A program made the position numbers and the translations under genes. A DNA stretch of 64,000 nucleotides from Chthonomonas sp. UBA2362 (GTDB taxonomy: Bacteria; Armatimonadota; Fimbriimonadia; Fimbriimonadales; Fimbriimonadaceae): positions 213,869-277,868 of the forward strand of contig DDTO01000006.1 in assembly GCA_002344135.1 (NCBI GenBank). Direction: 5' to 3'. The notes beneath the pieces are model-generated. The model ran no database searches, had not been told where the DNA came from, and saw nothing but the letters and a program-made list of their open reading frames with translations. Every line of letters begins with the position of its first letter. Position 1 is the first letter of the stretch. This document shows, piece by piece, positions 17,651 through 26,719 of this stretch.

Positions 17651-19057
17651 CTAGCGGTGGTGGTAGACGCTCCAGCCGAGATACTTGCCCAGCGCCTCGG
17701 CGACGGCGTCACCGACTAGGTCGAGCGTGAAGGCGACGTGGTGCTCGAAACCGCTCTCGCAGGCAAGGCGGAGGAGGTCCTGGAGGTGCGGGACCTTCGC
17801 CACTCCGAAACCGCCGAAGGTGTTCAGCAGGTCGGAAGTGAGCTCCCCTTCTCCGACGTAGGCGGCGATTCGTCCGTTGAGATCGTCCGTGGTTACGCGG
17901 CAGAAGGTGAAGGGCCCGGGCCGCATCCGGCCCGAGAGGGTGCCGAAGGTGTTTTCCTTGCCGACGCTTCCGGCGATGATCTCTTGGAAGTCCATCTTCT
18001 GAGAAGCGAAAACGTCGGCGGGGAGGTTGGAGCAGTGGAAAACGACGGCCTTGTCGGGATCGTCGCCAAAGTTGTTGTTCCAGTCGAGCAGGGCGGCGGG
18101 CCGACCGGCGCCGTATTGGAGGGCGAGCATACCGACCACGCCGGCGACATCGGTCTCGCACGCGCTGGCCATGAGTCCGTCGGACATCATGGACATCAGC
18201 GTGCAGGGAACGACGCCGTAAAACTCTTCGAGGGCGGTCCAGCATTGGATGGCGGTGGCATGGAGTTGGGCATCGGCCATCCACCGGTCGATGGCGACTC
18301 CGAGGCGGGCCATCTTGTCGAGGCTGTCGCGGGGAACGTCGTCGGTCTTGGTGTATGCCTGGATGCGCTGGAGCTTTGCGACCACGGCGGGCTCGTCCGA
18401 CTTCATGCGGTTAGCCCAGCCAAGGACTTCGCTGAGGTCGAGTGTCTCGACGGCGATTCCCGCCCGTTCGAGGAGCTTCTCGCTGTATCGGACCGTGTTG
18501 AAAGCGGTGGGCCGAGCCCCGATCGCGCCGATGCGGGTGGTGCGAAGGCCCCGAACGACGCGGCAAATCGCTCGGAAGCGGGCGAGGTCGGCGCGGAACT
18601 CGGCCGAGTCGGGGGCGACGGTGTGGCGCGAGGTGAGGCTAAACAGGATCCCGTACTGGCGGAGGTTGTTGCAGACCGACATCTTGCCGCAGAACGAATC
18701 CCGACGGTCGGCGAGCGTCATGCGCTTGGCGTCGTCGGGGAAGGCGTGGACGAGCACGGGCACGTCGAGGCCAGAGAAGCGGATCGCGTTGGCAACGGCC
18801 TTCTCATCGCCGAAGTTGGGGAGGGTGACGAGAATTCCGTCGATGCGATCCGCATGTTCTTTGAAGATCTCGGCGCAGGCCCGAGCGTCTTGGAGGCTCT
18901 CGACGGAACCGAATTGCCGTGCCTCGGCGGGCAAGGCTACGACATCGAATCCCGCTTCCGCGAGTACGGCGAGCATCGCCTCGCGCCCTGCTTGGCAGAG
19001 ATGCGTGGGGAAGAAACCGCGGTTGCCGACGATGAGCCCAAGGGTGGTCCGGTTCAT
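17651..19057 (-). CDS. L-fucose/L-arabinose isomerase-like protein
   Basis: This 468-residue protein has the overall order of the FucI/AraA-like family: N-terminal Rossmann-like region (TTLGLIVGNRGFF), SFCGKMSVCNNLRQYG (about 120-135), then an acidic metal-site region near TALEEFYGVVPCT, and C-terminal beta barrel. Proteins of this family isomerise aldoses to ketoses with a divalent metal, but many remote members are uncharacterised. Its 3' end faces the aldo/keto reductase with a 12-base gap, so it is not in that operon although probably related to sugar use. Confidence 0.75.
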   Translation of the reverse strand: MNRTTLGLIVGNRGFFPTHLCQAGREAMLAVLAEAGFDVVALPAEARQFGSVESLQDARACAEIFKEHADRIDGILVTLPNFGDEKAVANAIRFSGLDVPVLVHAFPDDAKRMTLADRRDSFCGKMSVCNNLRQYGILFSLTSRHTVAPDSAEFRADLARFRAICRVVRGLRTTRIGAIGARPTAFNTVRYSEKLLERAGIAVETLDLSEVLGWANRMKSDEPAVVAKLQRIQAYTKTDDVPRDSLDKMARLGVAIDRWMADAQLHATAIQCWTALEEFYGVVPCTLMSMMSDGLMASACETDVAGVVGMLALQYGAGRPAALLDWNNNFGDDPDKAVVFHCSNLPADVFASQKMDFQEIIAGSVGKENTFGTLSGRMRPGPFTFCRVTTDDLNGRIAAYVGEGELTSDLLNTFGGFGVAKVPHLQDLLRLACESGFEHHVAFTLDLVGDAVAEALGKYLGWSVYHHR

Positions 19058-19103
19058 GGCGCGAGTTTAGCCCGCCGCCACACAAAGCCTCGGCAAGCCG
19101 GGT

Positions 19104-19276
19104 TCCCCTCCCGGTTCGCCTTGCTTACCGATCTCCCCACTTCGTGGAGAGGTGATTGCCTAGCTTCGTAGAGACTCGATGCGTTCATCACAAGAACGCG
19201 GATGTATCCGTCCCAAAGACCCTCTCCTGCTCCGGAGGAGAGGGTCGGTGAGCAAAGAGAACCGGGGAGAGGTGAC
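19104..19276. repeat. Two diverged inverted copies of a repeat (family D)
   Basis: The segment 19104-19139 on the minus strand and 19244-19276 on the plus strand share the core TCGGTGAGCAA...GAACCGGG with about 80 percent identity by eye. They lie in the 280-base gap between the isomerase start and the multicopper oxidase stop. A hairpin (arms CCCTCTCC and GGAGAGGG, 19220-19244) sits between them. No gene is seen in this gap. Confidence 0.6.
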
Positions 19277-19307
19277 TCTTGGGATCGGACCAGCAGGTCC
19301 GCACGAA

Positions 19308-19335
19308 GCGCGGTCAAGCCCGCGCACTCCAAAGG
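19308..19335. repeat. Family A hairpin element, partial copy
   Basis: It carries the same core as the 71-base repeat at 5785: a GCGCGG/CCGCGC hairpin then ACTCCAAA, with one base changed in the loop. It starts at the end of the multicopper oxidase gene and could serve as its terminator. Confidence 0.65.
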
Positions 19336-19337
19336 GA

Positions 19338-20840
19338 CTACACGATGTCCAGGTTCCTCATCATCCCCATGTCCTCGTGTTCGAGGTTGTGGCAGTGGTA
19401 GAGGAAGCGGCCGGTGAAGTTCGCGAACTTAGTGAGGATGCGGACGCGCTGCCCCGGCATGATGAGGAAGGTGTCTTTCCACCCTTCCTCGATCAGTCCG
19501 ACCTTCACGGTGTCGTAATACTGCTCGAACCCTGGCAGAGTCGTTCGATCGAGAATCTGGAAGGGGGAACCGTGCAGGTGCATCGGATGGGCCATGATGT
19601 TCATCCCGATGTCGTTGCGGAATTCCCAGACTTGAAGCTCGCCGCGGGGCACGATCTCGTTGGGAAGGATGTCATGCAGGCCGTAGGTCGCTCCATTGAG
19701 GAGCCATTGGGCGCCGACGCGGCTCAGCGGGATGATTCGGGGGTTGTTCTTGTTCGTCGCGTCCTCGAGGCGGTAGGTCTCGATCTTGCTGAGGATGCTC
19801 GGCAGAGTCCTGGTGTCCTGGAGAACTTGCGTCACCCTGTAATCCATCATGTGGCAGTAGTAGCCCTGAGGGAGAGTCGCCGAACCGCCCGTCCATCCCG
19901 GATTGAACTCCTGGCTCTGGAGGGAAACTACCTGGCCGAGCGGAATGTTGCGGAAATCGGCCCAGATCTCGACACGCTCGCCCGGCGAGAGCATCACATA
20001 GGGAAGGCTGCGGGGGGCGGCGAGGAGGCCTTGGTCGGAGGCGATGACGGTCATCGGCATACCATTGGACCAAGCGAGCTTGTAGATTCGCGTGTTGCTG
20101 CCGTTGAGGAATCGCAGGCGATAGACCGCTGTGCCTACCTCTTCGAGGAGATCGACCCGGCCGTTGACGAGGACCTGCGTGCCGAGGAATCCGCCGGCGC
20201 CGCCCGGACTGTACGCCCACTGATTCTGGGAATCGAAGGAGCGATCCTGAATCACATAGACCCGATCGCGGTTGCCTGTGGGCAAGTTCAGCCCAGCCTC
20301 GGCGGGATCCTCGACGATGAGTACACCTGCCATCCCCTTTGCGACCTGGAAGGCGGTGCGCATGTGCGGGTGAGGGTGGAACCAGTACGTACCAGCACGG
20401 TTGAGGATGCGGAAGGCGAAGTTGAACTTTCCGCCTGGCGGTACCGCCATGATCGGGTGGCCGTCCATGATCGCGGGAACGTCGAGACCGTGCCAGTGTA
20501 CGGTCGTGTCCTCCGGGAGGAGGTTCGTGAAATCGACGTTGAGGTAGGCGTCCCTGATGACCCGGAGGATGGGTCCGAGGTAGCCCGCTCGCGGTGCGGC
20601 GATACCGCTGAGATACGTCCCTTCGTAGCTCCAGGTCTGGGTCGCCTCTCCCGGCAGGATCGGAAAAGACATCGGTCGGGCCGTTAGCTTGAGATAGGCG
20701 AGCTCGTTTGCCTTAGGCTTGCCGCGGATCACCTGGGCGAGCGACTCGGTCCCCACCAAGAGGCCTCCACCGAGCAGAAACGTACCTTTAAGGAGATCTC
20801 GACGCGTGAGACCCCCCTTCCCCCTTGCTTTGTCAGCCAT
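19338..20840 (-). CDS. Multicopper oxidase, Tat-exported
   Basis: This 500-residue oxidase has a twin-arginine signal (LTRRDLLKGTFLLGGGLLVG, about 11-30). All copper motifs are visible: VHWHGLD (about 113), FHPHPHMR (about 150), HPMHLHGSPF (about 415), and YHCHNLEHEDMGMM (about 480), the last with the Cys-His-x-x-x-His-x-x-x-x-Met of the type 1 site. These carry four-electron oxygen reduction coupled to metal or phenolic substrate oxidation in the periplasm. No Met-rich CueO insertion is seen. It is divergent from a small cupredoxin gene, with 106 bases between starts, a plausible redox partner. Confidence 0.9.
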   Translation of the reverse strand: MADKARGKGGLTRRDLLKGTFLLGGGLLVGTESLAQVIRGKPKANELAYLKLTARPMSFPILPGEATQTWSYEGTYLSGIAAPRAGYLGPILRVIRDAYLNVDFTNLLPEDTTVHWHGLDVPAIMDGHPIMAVPPGGKFNFAFRILNRAGTYWFHPHPHMRTAFQVAKGMAGVLIVEDPAEAGLNLPTGNRDRVYVIQDRSFDSQNQWAYSPGGAGGFLGTQVLVNGRVDLLEEVGTAVYRLRFLNGSNTRIYKLAWSNGMPMTVIASDQGLLAAPRSLPYVMLSPGERVEIWADFRNIPLGQVVSLQSQEFNPGWTGGSATLPQGYYCHMMDYRVTQVLQDTRTLPSILSKIETYRLEDATNKNNPRIIPLSRVGAQWLLNGATYGLHDILPNEIVPRGELQVWEFRNDIGMNIMAHPMHLHGSPFQILDRTTLPGFEQYYDTVKVGLIEEGWKDTFLIMPGQRVRILTKFANFTGRFLYHCHNLEHEDMGMMRNLDIV

Positions 20841-20946
20841 TCTCCTTTATGATATCCGAGCCTCCTCGCTCGCGAGCCTCGCGAACGTGTCGGACCTGCG
20901 TCAAACCCGGTCTGATTATCAGGGTTTGGGCGGTATTCTCGGCTCC

Positions 20947-21339
20947 ATGAGAGGTTTGGTGATCGTCATTGGCGCCGTGCTCGCCCTTGTGGCCCCCGGC
21001 TGCGGCGGCGGCGGCCAGCGACTGGTGGACGCCGCGATCTTCGCCGAAGCCACAGATACCTTCGGTCCTCGGGACGTACTGGTCGATCCCGACGCGCAGA
21101 TCGCCTGGACGAACGTCGATAGCGAGCCCCATAGCATTACGCCGGACGTGGCCGGCGATGGCCCCGATTCGGCAGCCGCATTCCCCAACGGAATCGGACC
21201 TGGTCAGACCTTCTATTGGCGGGTGCCGGCGGCAGCGGCCCCCGGGACGCGCTATTTCTATCACTGCCGCTTCCACGGGCAGGCTGGGAACGGGCAGAAC
21301 TTCGGCAACGGCATGGTCGGGGTCGTGCGCGTTCGCTAA
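20947..21339 (+). CDS. Plastocyanin-like cupredoxin, probable lipoprotein
   Basis: This is a 130-residue protein from the ATG at 20947. The hydrophobic N-terminus ends in LVAPGCGGGG, an imperfect lipobox. The cupredoxin copper ligands are present: His in SEPHSITP, then Cys and His in FYHCRFHG, and Met in GNGMVGVV, giving the His-Cys-His-Met set of a blue copper protein. It is followed eight bases later by the tryptophanase gene and is divergent from the multicopper oxidase, to which it may pass electrons. Confidence 0.82.
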   Translation: MRGLVIVIGAVLALVAPGCGGGGQRLVDAAIFAEATDTFGPRDVLVDPDAQIAWTNVDSEPHSITPDVAGDGPDSAAAFPNGIGPGQTFYWRVPAAAAPGTRYFYHCRFHGQAGNGQNFGNGMVGVVRVR

Positions 21340-21347
21340 AATCTGCC

Positions 21348-22718
21348 ATGCCCGAGATCATCGAGCCGTTTCGGATCAAGGCCGTCGAGCCTATCCGCTT
21401 CACGACTCAAAGCCAGCGGCTCGAAATCCTTCGCCATGCGCACTGGAACCCGTTTCTGATCGACGCCGACGACGTCCTCATCGACCTCCTGACCGACAGC
21501 GGAACTTCGGCGATGTCGGCAGCTCAGTGGGGCGCCTTGATGGTCGGCGACGAAAGCTACGCGGGATCGCGGTCGTTCAAACGCTTCGAGGCCAAGGTCC
21601 GCGAGATCTTCGGCTTCAAGCACGTGATCCCTACCCACCAGGGCCGAGCGGCGGAGAAGATCCTCATGTCGATCGTTGGCGGGAAGGGCAAAGCGGTCCC
21701 CAACAACAACCACTTCGACACCACCCGAGCCAACGTCGAGTTCACCGGCGCCGAGGCGGTCGATCTGGTCATCGACGAGGGTCGCGATCCAGACTCGATG
21801 CACCCCTTCAAGGGCAGTATCGACGTCGCCCGGTTGCGCAGTTTTCTCGACGAAAGGGGCGGCCGCGAAAGCGTGCCTGTCGGCATGATTACGATCACCA
21901 ACAACACCGGTGGCGGCCAGCCGGTTTCGATGGAGAACATTCGCGCGGTGTCTGCACTCTACCGGGAGTTCGAAGTTCCGTTCATCATCGACTCCTGCCG
22001 CTTCGCCGAAAACTCGTGGTTCATCAAGCAGCGTGAGCCGGGTTATCTGGACCGAGCACCGAAGGCGATCGCTCAGGAGATGTTCTCGCATGCCGACGGC
22101 GCGACGATGAGCCTCAAGAAGGACGGGTTCGGCAATATCGGCGGCTTCCTCGCTCTGAACGACGACTCTCTGGCCGAGCAGGCGCGGAACCTCCTGATCC
22201 TCACGGAGGGATTTCCCACCTACGGCGGTCTTGCCGGCCGCGATCTCGAAGCCCTCGCCGTCGGCCTCGACGAGGCGCTGGACGAGCGATACCTCGAATA
22301 CCGCGTCGCCACCATCCGCTATCTCTCCGAAGGCCTTACGCGAATCGGCGTGAAGGTCGTGCAGCCCCCTGGCGGTCATGCCGTCTATGTCGATGTGAAG
22401 CGCTTCTATCCGCAGATTCCGGCGGCACAGTTTCCGGCGCAGGCGCTCGTTTGCGAGTTGTACGAGAAGGGGGGCATCCGTGGGGTCGAGATCGGCTCGG
22501 TCATGTTCGGGCGGCTCGTGGACGGCGAGGAAGTCCCGGCCGATCGCGAACTGGTGCGGCTGGCCATGCCGAGGCGGGTCTATACCCAAGCGCACGTAAA
22601 CTACATCCTCGAGGTCTTCCAGCGTCTCTGGGCGGACCGAGAGAGCGTCCGCGGGCTCGGCATCGTCCGACAGGCTCCCTTCCTTCGCCACTTCACCGCA
22701 GAGTTCGAGCGCGTTTAG
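21348..22718 (+). CDS. tnaA: Tryptophanase (beta-eliminating lyase)
   Basis: This is a 456-residue PLP enzyme of the tryptophanase/tyrosine phenol-lyase family. The PLP lysine is in MSLKKDGF. Residues that separate the two activities match tryptophanase: Asp in HFDTT (Thr in tyrosine phenol-lyase), Ile in GVEIGS (Arg in tyrosine phenol-lyase) and His in LRHFTAEFERV (Phe in tyrosine phenol-lyase). Predicted reaction: L-tryptophan to indole, pyruvate and ammonia. The start at 21348 follows the cupredoxin gene by eight bases; there is no room for a TnaC-type leader, so regulation must differ from E. coli. Confidence 0.85.
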   Translation: MPEIIEPFRIKAVEPIRFTTQSQRLEILRHAHWNPFLIDADDVLIDLLTDSGTSAMSAAQWGALMVGDESYAGSRSFKRFEAKVREIFGFKHVIPTHQGRAAEKILMSIVGGKGKAVPNNNHFDTTRANVEFTGAEAVDLVIDEGRDPDSMHPFKGSIDVARLRSFLDERGGRESVPVGMITITNNTGGGQPVSMENIRAVSALYREFEVPFIIDSCRFAENSWFIKQREPGYLDRAPKAIAQEMFSHADGATMSLKKDGFGNIGGFLALNDDSLAEQARNLLILTEGFPTYGGLAGRDLEALAVGLDEALDERYLEYRVATIRYLSEGLTRIGVKVVQPPGGHAVYVDVKRFYPQIPAAQFPAQALVCELYEKGGIRGVEIGSVMFGRLVDGEEVPADRELVRLAMPRRVYTQAHVNYILEVFQRLWADRESVRGLGIVRQAPFLRHFTAEFERV

Positions 22719-22766
22719 ATAGCCCGTCATCCGCACTTGCGACGCAGCCCATCCGGGACGGGTCGC

Positions 22767-23384
22767 CTAGACCAAGAGCACCCGGACCTGCGAGCCTTGG
22801 CGGTTTCCGAAGGCGGCGGGCTCGGTCTCGAGGACCCACCCGCAGGCGAGGCTGTCGTCCGGCATCCGGATCCGGACTTCGTCGCCTTTAGCCAAGCCGA
22901 TGGCCGTCACGAGGCGAATGCCTCGTGGCGAGGTGTCGACGATCTCGGCGCGCTCGCCCTCGATATCGCACTCTCGGCCGGCCCATCGCCGATCGCGCGG
23001 CTCTTCTCGGCGCTCCAGACGGGTGGCCTTGCGTGGTCTGTCCAGTTTCAGAGCGTGACTCGACGGGTCGCGATCGAGGACGCGCGTTTCGAAGAGAATC
23101 GCCCCACCGGCCACTCCCAGCTCGGCCGATAGGGTTTGACCGATGCGGAGGGGCACATAGGCGTTCCGGCTCAGCGGGCTCGTTACCCACCAGCCATCGC
23201 CACCCCACCGAAGCAGTCGGCAACGATACATCCCGTTCGCGCCGCGAAGCCGGAGCACCGCGTTTTCCTCCGGCACGACGGCCGCTCGTCGCGAGCGACC
23301 TGCCGAGACGAAGACCCAAGACAAGACCGCCGAGATGAGGAACACGGCGGCGACCATGGCGAGGAGACTGAGCAAGGCGATCAT
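22767..23384 (-). CDS. Membrane-anchored PilZ domain protein
   Basis: This 205-residue protein has one N-terminal membrane segment (about 3-27), a beta-rich PilZN/YcgR-like region, and a C-terminal PilZ domain. The PilZ c-di-GMP motifs appear as RLERREEPR (RxxxR type, about 120-128) and DTSPRGIRL (D/N-x-S-x-x-G, about 149-157). It probably binds c-di-GMP and affects motility or surface functions. It is the last gene of a three-gene operon; its ATG directly follows the stop of the TPR gene. Confidence 0.75.
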   Translation of the reverse strand: MIALLSLLAMVAAVFLISAVLSWVFVSAGRSRRAAVVPEENAVLRLRGANGMYRCRLLRWGGDGWWVTSPLSRNAYVPLRIGQTLSAELGVAGGAILFETRVLDRDPSSHALKLDRPRKATRLERREEPRDRRWAGRECDIEGERAEIVDTSPRGIRLVTAIGLAKGDEVRIRMPDDSLACGWVLETEPAAFGNRQGSQVRVLLV

Positions 23385-24845
23385 CTACTTGGCGCTCTCT
23401 TTGAGATACATCTCGCGGATGCTCTGGAACTGCTTGAGTGCCTCGCCGAGGCTGATCGTCGCTTCCGAGGCGACGTCTTCGACTCCGGTTCTGGCGAACT
23501 CGAGCGCTTCCAGACAACTTTGCTGGAGCAAGTTGTGGGCCAAGTCGCGACGTGCGTAGGATTCCCGGTATTTTGCCGGGGCCGGATAAGCAGCGGCGAG
23601 CCGGGCGAGACCGGCGGCCGCCCGCTGCACGCGCGAGGCACGGTCGATGGTCGCCTTCTGACGGGGACTGAGTCGCGCGGCGCGCACGATCTCACGCACC
23701 TCGCCGGCTACGAACTGAAGGGCTCGTTCCAGTTCGGCGACGACCCGGGGATACCCGGAAGCCACTCGTTCCGGGGTGAGGGCGGCGATATCGGCGGCGC
23801 ACGGCTCGGGCCATCCCGATGCGCCGTAGGCGCAGGCTCGGCCCAGTCGAGCCTCGAAAGTGTCCTCGATGCGGATCGAACGCGAATAGGCCTCGACCGC
23901 TTTGCCGGGGTCGCCCTTAGCGAGGGCTACATCGCCGACGAGAATGAGGGTTTGGGGGTTGCCGGGGTCGCGCGCGAGGGCTTCGTTGAGTACCTTGTTA
24001 GCTTCGTCGGGCCGATCGAGGCCTATCCACGCCTGCACGGCGACGAAGCGCAGGTCGTTTCGGTCCGGCGCCATCTGGGAGGCACGGGTCGCCTCCGTTG
24101 CCGCTTCCTGGGCGAACCCCTGCTGGAGCAGGGCGCGGGCGAGTTCTTCGCGGCGGCTCGCATCCATGGGGTCGGCGTCGACGGCGTCCCGGAGAAGGTT
24201 GATCGCTTCGGTCACCATGCCCTGCTTGATCAGCTGCTGGGCGCGAGAGCGGTAGGTGTCGTCGATAGCGGGTGGGCTAGACGCCGTGCCGCCTCGGCCG
24301 TCGTCGGGATTCGGGGTCGCGACGCGAGGGCGGGCGGGATACTGGCGGAACGGCCCCTCGGACAGCAGCGCCGCCCAGGTTCGTGCGAGAGTTGCCGCGC
24401 TCGAGTTGAAGTCCGCCGTCGCACCCACCGTTACCGAGATGAGCTTCTCATCGGACCACGCGGCCTTGTCGGCTCCCCGTTTGAACAGCCGGGCCTTGGC
24501 TCCGAGCTGACCGCCCTTGCGCTCGGCCGACACGAAAAGGATCCAGCCGACCCGGAGGGCCTCGGCGCCGCGCAGGGCCTGCTCTTCGGTGGGGTTCGCC
24601 GGATCGCCGGTGACGGTCTTCGCTTCGTAGGCCCCGCGAAAGATCGGATCGCTCAAGGTCCAGGCGATCGGGACGACCCGCCCTTCGTCGTCGAGTTCCT
24701 GCGCGAGGGCATTCAGAATGCCCACGTTCGGATCATCGTCGTCGCCCACGGGAGCGCGAAGCTGAACGATCAGCACCTCGGGGGCGGCAAGTGACGAGGC
24801 GGTGAGGGCGAGAAACAGGAGGAAGATCGTTCCGAGGCGGCGCAT
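23385..24845 (-). CDS. Exported TPR repeat protein
   Basis: This is a 486-residue protein from the ATG at 24845, with GGGAGG eight bases ahead. It has a signal peptide (MRRLGTIFLLFLALTASSLAA). The first half (APEVLIVQLRAPVG to about 150) resembles periplasmic TolB-N/LpoB-like alpha/beta domains by general pattern only. Residues about 180-310 hold three TPR units (AQQLIKQGMVTEAINLLRDA, then LAKGDPGKAVEAYSRSI). It lies four bases after the zinc-ribbon TPR gene. The role is not known; scaffolding is likely. Confidence 0.7.
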   Translation of the reverse strand: MRRLGTIFLLFLALTASSLAAPEVLIVQLRAPVGDDDDPNVGILNALAQELDDEGRVVPIAWTLSDPIFRGAYEAKTVTGDPANPTEEQALRGAEALRVGWILFVSAERKGGQLGAKARLFKRGADKAAWSDEKLISVTVGATADFNSSAATLARTWAALLSEGPFRQYPARPRVATPNPDDGRGGTASSPPAIDDTYRSRAQQLIKQGMVTEAINLLRDAVDADPMDASRREELARALLQQGFAQEAATEATRASQMAPDRNDLRFVAVQAWIGLDRPDEANKVLNEALARDPGNPQTLILVGDVALAKGDPGKAVEAYSRSIRIEDTFEARLGRACAYGASGWPEPCAADIAALTPERVASGYPRVVAELERALQFVAGEVREIVRAARLSPRQKATIDRASRVQRAAAGLARLAAAYPAPAKYRESYARRDLAHNLLQQSCLEALEFARTGVEDVASEATISLGEALKQFQSIREMYLKESAK

Positions 24846-24849
24846 GGGC

Positions 24850-26235
24850 TTAGCCTCCCAAGATCTTGATCGCCTTCTTGCAGGCGTCGATCGAAACTTG
24901 CATCCGTTCGGCGACACTCGGATCCGATGCCGCGGCGGACTCCATCGCGCGGATCGCCTTCGAATAGGCGCCGATCGCCTCGGCGCGCCGGCCCATCTCC
25001 TGGTAGCACTGGCCGAGGCGCTGATAGGCGGTAGTCGGGCTCGCTCCGGCGCGGATGGCTTTCTCGTACGCGTCGGCAGCGGCGGCGAAGTTGCGAGTCA
25101 GCATGTGCTGTTGGGCTACCTTCATGAGCGCCTGAGCGCCCTTCACTCCCGCAGTGGGATCGGCCGCCGGACGGGTCGGGCTGCGACGCATCCCGCCATC
25201 TTGGTTTTCTCGGATCGTCTCCGACCCACCGATTTGGCGCGGGTTGTCCTGGCTCGGGCGAATATCGATCATCCCCGGGTTGAAGGGCTTCGGGTCCGCA
25301 TCGGCTCCCGTCTTCTTGGGCGGGGTGGCCAACTTCGCCGGCGGCTTGGTCGGCTCCTCTTTCGAGACCGTGATTCGCGTGTTGGCGGGGCTGAGGGGGC
25401 GGTAACCGCCTTCGTTGGGATTGACCCGGTCGCCGTTCGGGGTTGGAGCCGGGAGGGTGGGCCCCACCGCCACCTTGCGGGGATCGGCTGCCGGCTGTGC
25501 GGGTTGTGCGGGTCGGGTGGGGGCTCGGTCGGGCTGGGTGGCGCGGGGCTCCTGCCGAGGAGGCGCTGCTCGCTCCGGCTCTCTTCGGGCCGGTTTCTCT
25601 TCGGTAACGGCCGGCTCGTCGTCGCTTTCGTCGGCGGTCGGCTTGGTTGGGGTCGCCACTTCTGCAGCCGCGTCATAACTCTTGGGCATCGCCTCGACCG
25701 TCGGCATCGGCGCCTGAACGGCGTTGGTCGAACCCGAAGACTTGGTTTCGGCCCTGGCCTTGTCGCCGTCGAGAGCAAACACCGCTCCGATGGAAGCGAC
25801 GAGCGCGACGGCCGCGAGGCCTGCTCCGATCGCTGCCCGGTTTCGTCCGGACGGCCCGGGAGATGCGTCGGCCTGCCCGGTCATCGATTTGCGCAAATGG
25901 TCGAGTTTGATTCGCTCGAGGGCAGAATCGGGCTGAAGTTCGAGCACGCGCTCATAGCACTCGATGGCCTGCTCGTGGTGACCGAATCGTTCGTGACATT
26001 CGCCTAGCAGCGAAAGTGCATTCGCCGACGCCGGGTCGTTCTCGTGGGTGGTCTCCGCGAGCAGTTTGGCTTCGGCCGATCGACTCTCCAAGAGAAGGCG
26101 CCTTCCCTCTGCCACGAGCTTCTCGTTCGCTTCGCGGGCCTCTGCCGCGACATCGGCGGGAACTTCGGTCCCGCAGGCACGGCAAAATCGGCTATCGAGC
26201 GTATTCTGCTTCCCGCACTGGCTGCACTTCACCAT
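24850..26235 (-). CDS. Zinc-ribbon TPR membrane protein
   Basis: This 461-residue protein starts MVKCSQCGKQN, with a CxxC...CxxC zinc ribbon (residues 4-23), a TPR region (about 28-110), one membrane segment (about 125-147), a long Pro/Ala/Thr-rich linker (about 150-340) and a C-terminal TPR pair (about 385-445). It is probably a tail- or bitopic-anchored scaffold with a cytosolic ribbon. I chose the ATG at 26235 because the ribbon begins there. It is the first gene of the TPR/PilZ operon. Confidence 0.75.
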   Translation of the reverse strand: MVKCSQCGKQNTLDSRFCRACGTEVPADVAAEAREANEKLVAEGRRLLLESRSAEAKLLAETTHENDPASANALSLLGECHERFGHHEQAIECYERVLELQPDSALERIKLDHLRKSMTGQADASPGPSGRNRAAIGAGLAAVALVASIGAVFALDGDKARAETKSSGSTNAVQAPMPTVEAMPKSYDAAAEVATPTKPTADESDDEPAVTEEKPARREPERAAPPRQEPRATQPDRAPTRPAQPAQPAADPRKVAVGPTLPAPTPNGDRVNPNEGGYRPLSPANTRITVSKEEPTKPPAKLATPPKKTGADADPKPFNPGMIDIRPSQDNPRQIGGSETIRENQDGGMRRSPTRPAADPTAGVKGAQALMKVAQQHMLTRNFAAAADAYEKAIRAGASPTTAYQRLGQCYQEMGRRAEAIGAYSKAIRAMESAAASDPSVAERMQVSIDACKKAIKILGG

Positions 26236-26284
26236 CGCCTCACCGCCTGGTCCATACCGCAGTTTACTCGAACCGGGCGTCCGA

Positions 26285-26707
26285 TCAGCGTCGACGCCCG
26301 CGGGCGAGGTCCTGACGGTACGCCTCGGCAAGCCCTGCGAAGGGATAGGCCGCCCAGGCTGCAAGCAGCTTCTCCACCGCGACCCCAAACAGCTTCTTGG
26401 CGCTTTGCCGAGATCGACCTCGCGAGCGGCCGATTTCCTCGAACGTCCATCCGCTCAGACGCCGCTCGAGGACGTGGCGCTGGAGAAAAGTCAAGTTCGC
26501 GCGAGCGACGATCAATGCCCACTCCTTTCGCAGGAGGTAAGGAGTCATGTCGTCGCTCCGGGGGAGCTTGAGGAGCGGCTCGCGTCGCCGGTCGATCTCG
26601 AGGCGTCGCCGCATCCCGGGCTCGGTCCAGAACGGCGCCGACGGATCGCGCTCGCATACGACGAGCAGCGCATCCGCCAGCCGTCCCAGATCGTCGACAA
26701 GGTACAT
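26285..26707 (-). CDS. Sigma-70 region 4-like HTH protein
   Basis: This 140-residue protein has a helical middle part (LPRSDDMTPYLLRKEWALIV) and a helix-turn-helix resembling sigma region 4: LTFLQRHVLERRLSGWTFEE then IGRSRGRSRQSAKKLFG (about 75-112). It lacks a recognisable region 2, so it is more likely a regulator than a complete sigma factor. A full-length Shine-Dalgarno (AAGGAGGTGA) sits three bases before the ATG, overlapping the edge of an AT-rich palindrome; expression may be controlled there. Confidence 0.65.
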   Translation of the reverse strand: MYLVDDLGRLADALLVVCERDPSAPFWTEPGMRRRLEIDRRREPLLKLPRSDDMTPYLLRKEWALIVARANLTFLQRHVLERRLSGWTFEEIGRSRGRSRQSAKKLFGVAVEKLLAAWAAYPFAGLAEAYRQDLARGRRR

Positions 26708-26719
26708 CGGTCACCTCCT

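Noticed and set aside
21348..22718. Tyrosine phenol-lyase
   Set aside because: The Thr, Arg and Phe markers of that enzyme are replaced by Asp, Ile and His, as in tryptophanase.
24257..25680. Possible simple-sequence repeat in the Pro/Ala-rich linker of the zinc-ribbon protein
   Set aside because: The codons vary and no unit repeats exactly; it is compositional bias of a disordered linker.
26285..26707. Complete ECF sigma factor
   Set aside because: Only a region 4-like HTH is visible; region 2 motifs are absent and the length is 140 residues.
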